From the NCBI GenBank assembly GCA_900771345.1, contig CAAGNQ010000023.1, positions 1-25,416 on the forward strand: 25,416 nucleotides of DNA. Direction: 5' to 3'. This DNA comes from Clostridia bacterium. Lineage in GTDB: Bacteria; Bacillota; Clostridia; Christensenellales; Borkfalkiaceae. This document shows positions 21,646 through 25,416 of the stretch, piece by piece (the first letter of the stretch is position 1; each line of letters opens with the position of its first letter). A model generated the notes under the pieces. It saw only the letters and a program-made list of their open reading frames with translations, made no database searches and had not been told where the DNA came from. A program made the translations under genes and the position numbers.

Positions 21646-22803
21646 TCATACAAATGCATTTGCAGAGAAAATCATTAAAAGTACAGTTATAAATAACATA
21701 AACCCTATTAGTAATAAGCAAGAAATTAAGTAAGAAAGAAACTTTGACATAGCAGTGCAAACGTTTGAGATACGCTGGTCTGAAATTGTTTCAGATATCG
21801 CTGACACAAACCTTAAACAAAGAGAAAAAATCAAAGTACTCAAAACTGGCGATAAAACTGTATAAAAAAGTGCAAAAACTGTAACTATTCCTATTGAATT
21901 CTTTATCAAAACACTTCCCGCAACAACAAGGTCAAAACCATCGCGTATAAAACCACCTACAAGTGGTATTGAATTTGAAATTGCATATTTTGTCGCTTTA
22001 ACTGATATTCCGTCAAAAGTTGCACTAGTAATCCCCTGCACAGATAAAAACAATGTATAAATGGTTATAATAATTCCTATTATCCATTTAATTAAACTTG
22101 TCCCTAATTCTACGAATTTATTTAGTCTCACACTAGGCGTAAAATTTGACAAAACTGAAAAAAATAAAACAAAAATTATAAGTGGGAGCACCACGTTGTT
22201 TATAACGTTTATTACTCCGTTCGATAAAAAAACTACGCTTGGAGAATATACAGACGCAGAGACGTTTCCTCCTACAGCAAGCATTAAAGTAAGTATTATG
22301 GGTGACATAATCTCTGTTAATTTCGCTATATTATCTATAGTGTTTTTTATATTGTTATATGATGATATCATATATCCTGATATCAACAAAATGATTCCCA
22401 GTATACATATCAAAAAAACAATATCTGCACTACTATTTGCTTTGGAATCAGGCCTAAGGTTATAAATAATTCCACTTAAAATTATAAGTGAAATCAATGC
22501 TATTATTAATGGAATATATGCCTTAAACTCATTAAGTGCAGTAGAGAATATATAATCATATAAAGAGTTATAATCATAATCATATTCCCCCTTTAATAAT
22601 TTTTCTACAAAAGATATCACCCCACCCTTATCAGAGGTTTGGAGCGAATTGTAGTAATCTTCCAATTCGCTTAAATCAATATTTTCAAGCTGTTCGCTTA
22701 TGCTATCAGATAACTCGTCTGCGTGCGCTTCTTTTGTTGTCGTTACGTAGAAGCTTACTAGTACAATAAAAACAAGAAATAATATTGTTAGTTTTCTTTT
22801 CAT
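21646..22803 (-). CDS. spoIIIAE: Stage III sporulation protein AE
   Basis: SpoIIIAE is the large polytopic membrane subunit of the SpoIIIA-Q channel. The 385-residue protein has a signal peptide (1-28, ending AHA), a soluble acidic segment (30-90) and about seven hydrophobic helices (95-385). Conserved AE stretches such as PIILTLMLAVGG, GITSATFDGISVKATKYA and IPLVGGFIRDGFDLV are present. The ATG overlaps the spoIIIAD stop as ATGA. Length is normal (B. subtilis 399). Confidence 0.96.
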   Translation of the reverse strand: MKRKLTILFLVFIVLVSFYVTTTKEAHADELSDSISEQLENIDLSELEDYYNSLQTSDKGGVISFVEKLLKGEYDYDYNSLYDYIFSTALNEFKAYIPLIIALISLIILSGIIYNLRPDSKANSSADIVFLICILGIILLISGYMISSYNNIKNTIDNIAKLTEIMSPIILTLMLAVGGNVSASVYSPSVVFLSNGVINVINNVVLPLIIFVLFFSVLSNFTPSVRLNKFVELGTSLIKWIIGIIITIYTLFLSVQGITSATFDGISVKATKYAISNSIPLVGGFIRDGFDLVVAGSVLIKNSIGIVTVFALFYTVLSPVLSTLIFSLCLRFVSAISETISDQRISNVCTAMSKFLSYLISCLLLIGFMLFITVLLMIFSANAFV

Positions 22804-23183
22804 TGCATTAATCCGATTAATAAATTAATAATAGCGTATATTACAGGGAGAGAAACAGATAAAATTATAATTTTACCAATGAAAATGAGTTTATCTGATA
22901 TGCTTTTTAACCCAAAATCACTAATAGTATCTGCAGTGAATTCTACTAAATACCCTATTGTAGTAATTTTTAATATTATAACAAAAAGTTCCTTATCGAC
23001 CTTTGAGAGTTCTATAAGTTTATTTATTATTGAAAAGGTTTCCGTTAGATAATCTAAAGAGAAAATTATAAGAGAAATTCCTGTAATTATAGTTGCCAAA
23101 AGCGCAAATTCACTATTTATATTTCGTAAGTAAACTATCAATATACTGGAAACTAATATAAATACAATAATTTTTATCATCAA
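22800..23183 (-). CDS. spoIIIAD: Stage III sporulation protein AD
   Basis: SpoIIIAD is a small polytopic membrane protein of the SpoIIIA complex. The 127-residue sequence has four hydrophobic helices and the conserved LLKITTIGYLVEFTAD-like segment (ILKITTIGYLVEFT at about 70-84) and AYNL-equivalent ending with NLLIGLM. It overlaps both AC and AE by four bases (ATGA), indicating translational coupling. Confidence 0.95.
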   Translation of the reverse strand: MMIKIIVFILVSSILIVYLRNINSEFALLATIITGISLIIFSLDYLTETFSIINKLIELSKVDKELFVIILKITTIGYLVEFTADTISDFGLKSISDKLIFIGKIIILSVSLPVIYAIINLLIGLMQ

Positions 23184-23377
23184 TATAAATAGAAGATATT
23201 CCTAATATTTTCAAACAACTCACTAACCATGTTTATCACAAGTGTCAAAACTATTATTAAACCAGCAAGAGATACTAGAGTTGCAATATCGTCTCGGTCG
23301 CTTTTCTTTAATAGTTGCGTTATAACGGCAATCAATATTCCAATCGTTGCTATCTTAAATATTATATCAACATCCAT
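23180..23377 (-). CDS. spoIIIAC: Stage III sporulation protein AC
   Basis: SpoIIIAC is a roughly 65-residue protein with two membrane helices (about 5-22 and 33-55). IIFKIATIGILIAV followed by KKSDRDDIATLVSLAG is the family pattern. I choose the ATG at 23377 because AGGGTGG stands six bases upstream; the in-frame GTG at 23386 lies inside that site. The stop overlaps the spoIIIAD start by four bases. Confidence 0.95.
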   Translation of the reverse strand: MDVDIIFKIATIGILIAVITQLLKKSDRDDIATLVSLAGLIIVLTLVINMVSELFENIRNIFYLY

Positions 23378-23387
23378 TATATCCACC

Positions 23388-23846
23388 CTAAATAAGCATT
23401 ATAAGAAGAATTAAACCCACTAAAAAACCTATCTTAATATAAAACGTTTTGTATTTTCTTAGATTTTCGTTAGCAAAATTTACTTTTTCTTCCAACTCTT
23501 TTTGAAAATGAGATAAACTCTTAATTTGGCTATCCCTGTCACTATCACCAACGGAATTTAAATATAGGCTCAAAAAGTTATTCTCATCATTATTAAAATA
23601 CTTATATGCACAAAACGAATTTTCTATATAGAATTTTTTAACACATAAGTTAAAGTCATTTTTCTCGGTTAACTCGTTAGCAATTTCAACTATTGATTTT
23701 TTAGAAAAGGAAATTTCTGCCGTTATTTTTTTTGAAAAAAGGTAAAATGATTGATAAAAACTCGATATTTTTACGTATTTTAACGACTTATAATATCCGA
23801 TTAGTGTACACACAACAAGAGCAAGCAAACCTCTTAAAATGTTCAT
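23388..23846 (-). CDS. spoIIIAB: Stage III sporulation protein AB
   Basis: SpoIIIAB resembles GspF-type platform proteins of secretion systems and partners the ATPase SpoIIIAA. The 152-residue protein has an N-terminal hydrophobic helix (3-18), a helical cytoplasmic domain with EISFSKKSIVEIANEL, and a C-terminal membrane helix (about 133-151). The ATG overlaps the spoIIIAA stop by four bases. Length is slightly below the usual 170. Confidence 0.93.
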   Translation of the reverse strand: MNILRGLLALVVCTLIGYYKSLKYVKISSFYQSFYLFSKKITAEISFSKKSIVEIANELTEKNDFNLCVKKFYIENSFCAYKYFNNDENNFLSLYLNSVGDSDRDSQIKSLSHFQKELEEKVNFANENLRKYKTFYIKIGFLVGLILLIMLI

Positions 23847-24775
23847 ATTATATTAAACGCCTCATCATAAATGTTCTCAATTTCACCTATATCCTTTATT
23901 ACAACATATCTTTCAAAAACCTTTTCATTAAAAAATTTCTTTCTTTTAACGTCATTAATACTTAAGGCGTGGCAACTTGCAATGATATTCACACCCGAGC
24001 GAGATGCCTTCTCAACGTATTCCCAATCAAGTTTTGATGACAACTCGTCAGTTATAACTATATTTGGACTCATACTTCTTAGTCCAAAATCAAAAGCGTA
24101 CAACTTGTCCGAAAAACTTATAATATCAACGTTTTCTTCCCTTATCTTGCAAAACTCGCCTCTTTCATCAATTATTAAAATATTCCCTATATTTTGTTTT
24201 GACAATTTTCTTGCAAGGTCTTTTAGAATAGTAGTTTTTCCTAGCATTGCTGGAGAAATAATTAGCGTATTAAACACACCTTTTTTCTTTGTGATTATAG
24301 GGAAAATCTTGTCAGAGCAACCCTTAACCTCATGTGGGATTCTTATATTAAGCGAGGTAAAATTTTTCACAGTGATAATATTATTGTTATCAAAAACACA
24401 TTCGCCTGCAAGACCTATCCTTATTCCGTCTTTAGTAATAAGAAAGCCTTGTTTAATCCTGTCGTTGTGCGCATATAAGGAATGCTCCGTAACGCTTGAT
24501 ATTATTTGCTTTATGTCATCTTCATTGCATATAATTGCATTGTTTGCAAAGTCTGATATCCCATTATACGTAAGATATTTTAATCCGTGCAAGCACTTAA
24601 CTTTAACAGGAAAATCTTTTCTTAATCTCACCTCGTAAAATATCTCGATATTATTACTAAGACTTGTCCTGTATCTTAAAGGCATAAAATCAAAATCCAT
24701 CATTAAATTATATGTATAACAGCAAAAAGATAGAACAAAACATTTATTAAAGTAAAATTTTATACTATTTATCAT
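23843..24775 (-). CDS. spoIIIAA: Stage III sporulation protein AA (secretion-type ATPase)
   Basis: SpoIIIAA is the GspE/VirB11-like ATPase that powers the SpoIIIA complex. The 310-residue protein has EVRLRKDFPVKV (48-59), AGECVFD, a P-loop SPAMLGKTT (174-182, Lys180) and Walker B IIDERGEF (201-208). RSMSPNIVITDEL and SCHA follow, all as in the family. The first glycine of the P-loop is Ser. The N-terminal 25 residues are cysteine- and aromatic-rich and unusual; the start at 24775 has AAAGGTGG directly before the ATG, a short spacing, while Met25 or Met26 have no ribosome-binding site. First gene of the eight-gene spoIIIA operon. Confidence 0.94.
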   Translation of the reverse strand: MINSIKFYFNKCFVLSFCCYTYNLMMDFDFMPLRYRTSLSNNIEIFYEVRLRKDFPVKVKCLHGLKYLTYNGISDFANNAIICNEDDIKQIISSVTEHSLYAHNDRIKQGFLITKDGIRIGLAGECVFDNNNIITVKNFTSLNIRIPHEVKGCSDKIFPIITKKKGVFNTLIISPAMLGKTTILKDLARKLSKQNIGNILIIDERGEFCKIREENVDIISFSDKLYAFDFGLRSMSPNIVITDELSSKLDWEYVEKASRSGVNIIASCHALSINDVKRKKFFNEKVFERYVVIKDIGEIENIYDEAFNII

Positions 24776-24786
24776 CCACCTTTAAA

Positions 24787-24832
24787 ACAGCATGAAAAAA
24801 AATAGGTCCTGTAATCACAGAACCTATTTTTT
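24787..24832 (-). terminator. Terminator after the S1-domain gene
   Basis: AAAAAATAGGTCCTGT (24797-24812) and ACAGAACCTATTTTTT (24817-24832) form a 16-bp stem with one C/A mismatch on + that is a U-G pair on minus. TTTTTTTTC follows on the minus strand. It ends about 20 bp before the spoIIIAA start, so any promoter of the spoIIIA operon must overlap it or lie within those 20 bp. Confidence 0.92.
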
Positions 24833-24846
24833 AATTTATAAGGTAA

Positions 24847-25416
24847 TTAATCGTTATTATTTAACATTTCAGCGATAGAAACACCACCGTCACCAGAAAC
24901 GTCATCCTTCCATTCGCGAAGCTCTACGTCAGCATCATCTTCAACTTTTACTTTGCGCTTTCTGCCTTTTGTAGGTTTTTCCTCTTCTTGTTGCGCAGGC
25001 TTCTCAACTTCTGGAAGAAGTGCTTTGATTGAAAGATTCATTTTTTCCTTTTCAGGATTAATATCTAAAATTTTTGCTTCAACTTCCTGACCAACTTCTA
25101 GTGCAGAAACTGGATTTTCAAGCCATTGATTAGAGATTTGAGAAACGTGAACTAACCCGTCAACTCCTTTTTCCACCTCAACAAATGCGCCAAATGAAAC
25201 AATCCTTACAACTGTTCCTTTAATAACGTCACCAACGCTATATTTTTCCATAACGCAGTCCCAAGGTTTTGGTTGAAGTTGCTTGTAACCAACAGAAACT
25301 CTCTTTGCTTCCTCATCAATCTTCAAAATCTTAAATTCATACTGTGTTCCGAGAGTTAGAACGTCAGAACACTCTTTACAACCAGTCCAAGAAAGGTCTG
25401 AAATATGAGCAAGACA
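24847..25416 (-). CDS. S1 RNA-binding domain protein (ribosomal protein S1-like), 5' part outside window
   Basis: The frame is open to the window edge; its N-terminal part is missing. A TTG at 25326 is not a start. The first visible residues, CLAHISDLSW followed by TLGTQYEFKILKIDEEAKRVSVG, are the second half of one S1 domain. A complete S1 domain follows (VGDVIKGTVVRIVSFGAFVEVEKG, GLVHVSQIS, ILDINPEKEKMNLSIKAL). The C-terminal 70 residues are charged and end with SIAEMLNNND. At least two tandem S1 domains and this tail fit bacterial ribosomal protein S1, either stand-alone or the clostridial IspH-S1 fusion; the missing part would decide. Confidence 0.85.
   Translation of the reverse strand, partial: CLAHISDLSWTGCKECSDVLTLGTQYEFKILKIDEEAKRVSVGYKQLQPKPWDCVMEKYSVGDVIKGTVVRIVSFGAFVEVEKGVDGLVHVSQISNQWLENPVSALEVGQEVEAKILDINPEKEKMNLSIKALLPEVEKPAQQEEEKPTKGRKRKVKVEDDADVELREWKDDVSGDGGVSIAEMLNNND

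Noticed and set aside
23871..24638. A 255-codon + strand open frame opposite spoIIIAA
   Set aside because: spoIIIAA has intact P-loop and Walker B motifs on the other strand; the antisense frame is a compositional shadow.
24787..24815. Possible sigma-E promoter of the spoIIIA operon (CATGCTGT as -10)
   Set aside because: The -10 matches only about five of eight consensus bases and the sequence at the -35 distance (ATTACAG) does not fit, so I do not list it as a promoter.

Overview
The window is about 25 kb of low-GC DNA from a spore-forming member of the Clostridia (Firmicutes). The evidence is a complete spoIIIAA-AH operon, spoIVB, gerW, a Firmicutes-type lexA operator, and the familiar clostridial order asp23-nusB-folD-ispA-tlyA-nadK-argR-recN-spoIVB. 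I cannot name a genus. The first 19 bases are Illumina adapter, so the left edge is a contig end from an assembly, probably of an uncultured organism. The right edge cuts through an S1-domain gene. I see no rRNA or tRNA genes, CRISPR arrays, insertion sequences or prophage genes.

Left region (1-4990). The + strand carries the 3' end of miaA and a PLP-dependent ynbB-type gene, which converges on lexA. lexA has a near-consensus SOS operator over its promoter and runs divergently from a 54-codon cysteine-rich gene at 2155-2319. Next come a minus-strand XerS-like tyrosine recombinase and a 329-bp intergenic region with overlapping DnaA boxes, a perfect 15-bp inverted repeat and two promoters. After that is a + strand gene for a PadR-type DNA-binding domain joined to four membrane helices. 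The promoters of lexA and of the recombinase both place the -10 element six bases before the ATG, which suggests leaderless mRNAs.

Right region (5009-25416). All genes are on the minus strand and are described here in transcription order, from high to low coordinates. An S1-domain gene ends at a terminator. The spoIIIA operon (SpoIIIA-Q channel between mother cell and forespore) follows, with 4-bp overlaps between many genes. A housekeeping series comes next: asp23, nusB, folD, ispA, tlyA, nadK, argR, recN. Then come spoIVB (sigma-K checkpoint protease), a dacF-like carboxypeptidase, lysA, a site-2 protease-like M50 gene, scpA-scpB (condensin partners), a DUF2953 gene, gerW, a second D,D-carboxypeptidase and rluB.

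Together the genes serve sporulation (SpoIIIA, SpoIVB, GerW, probably both carboxypeptidases), chromosome upkeep (LexA, RecN, ScpAB, the recombinase) and core metabolism (lysine/DAP, NADP, isoprenoid, folate). Compared with related genomes the block is shortened: xseA/xseB, dxs, spo0A, and the spoIIA/spoVA genes that sit between dacF and lysA in Bacillus subtilis are absent here. No obviously new multi-gene system stands out. The most interesting points are the SOS-linked cysteine-rich microprotein, the leaderless promoters, the recombinase-adjacent inverted repeat with DnaA boxes, and the membrane-tethered PadR protein.
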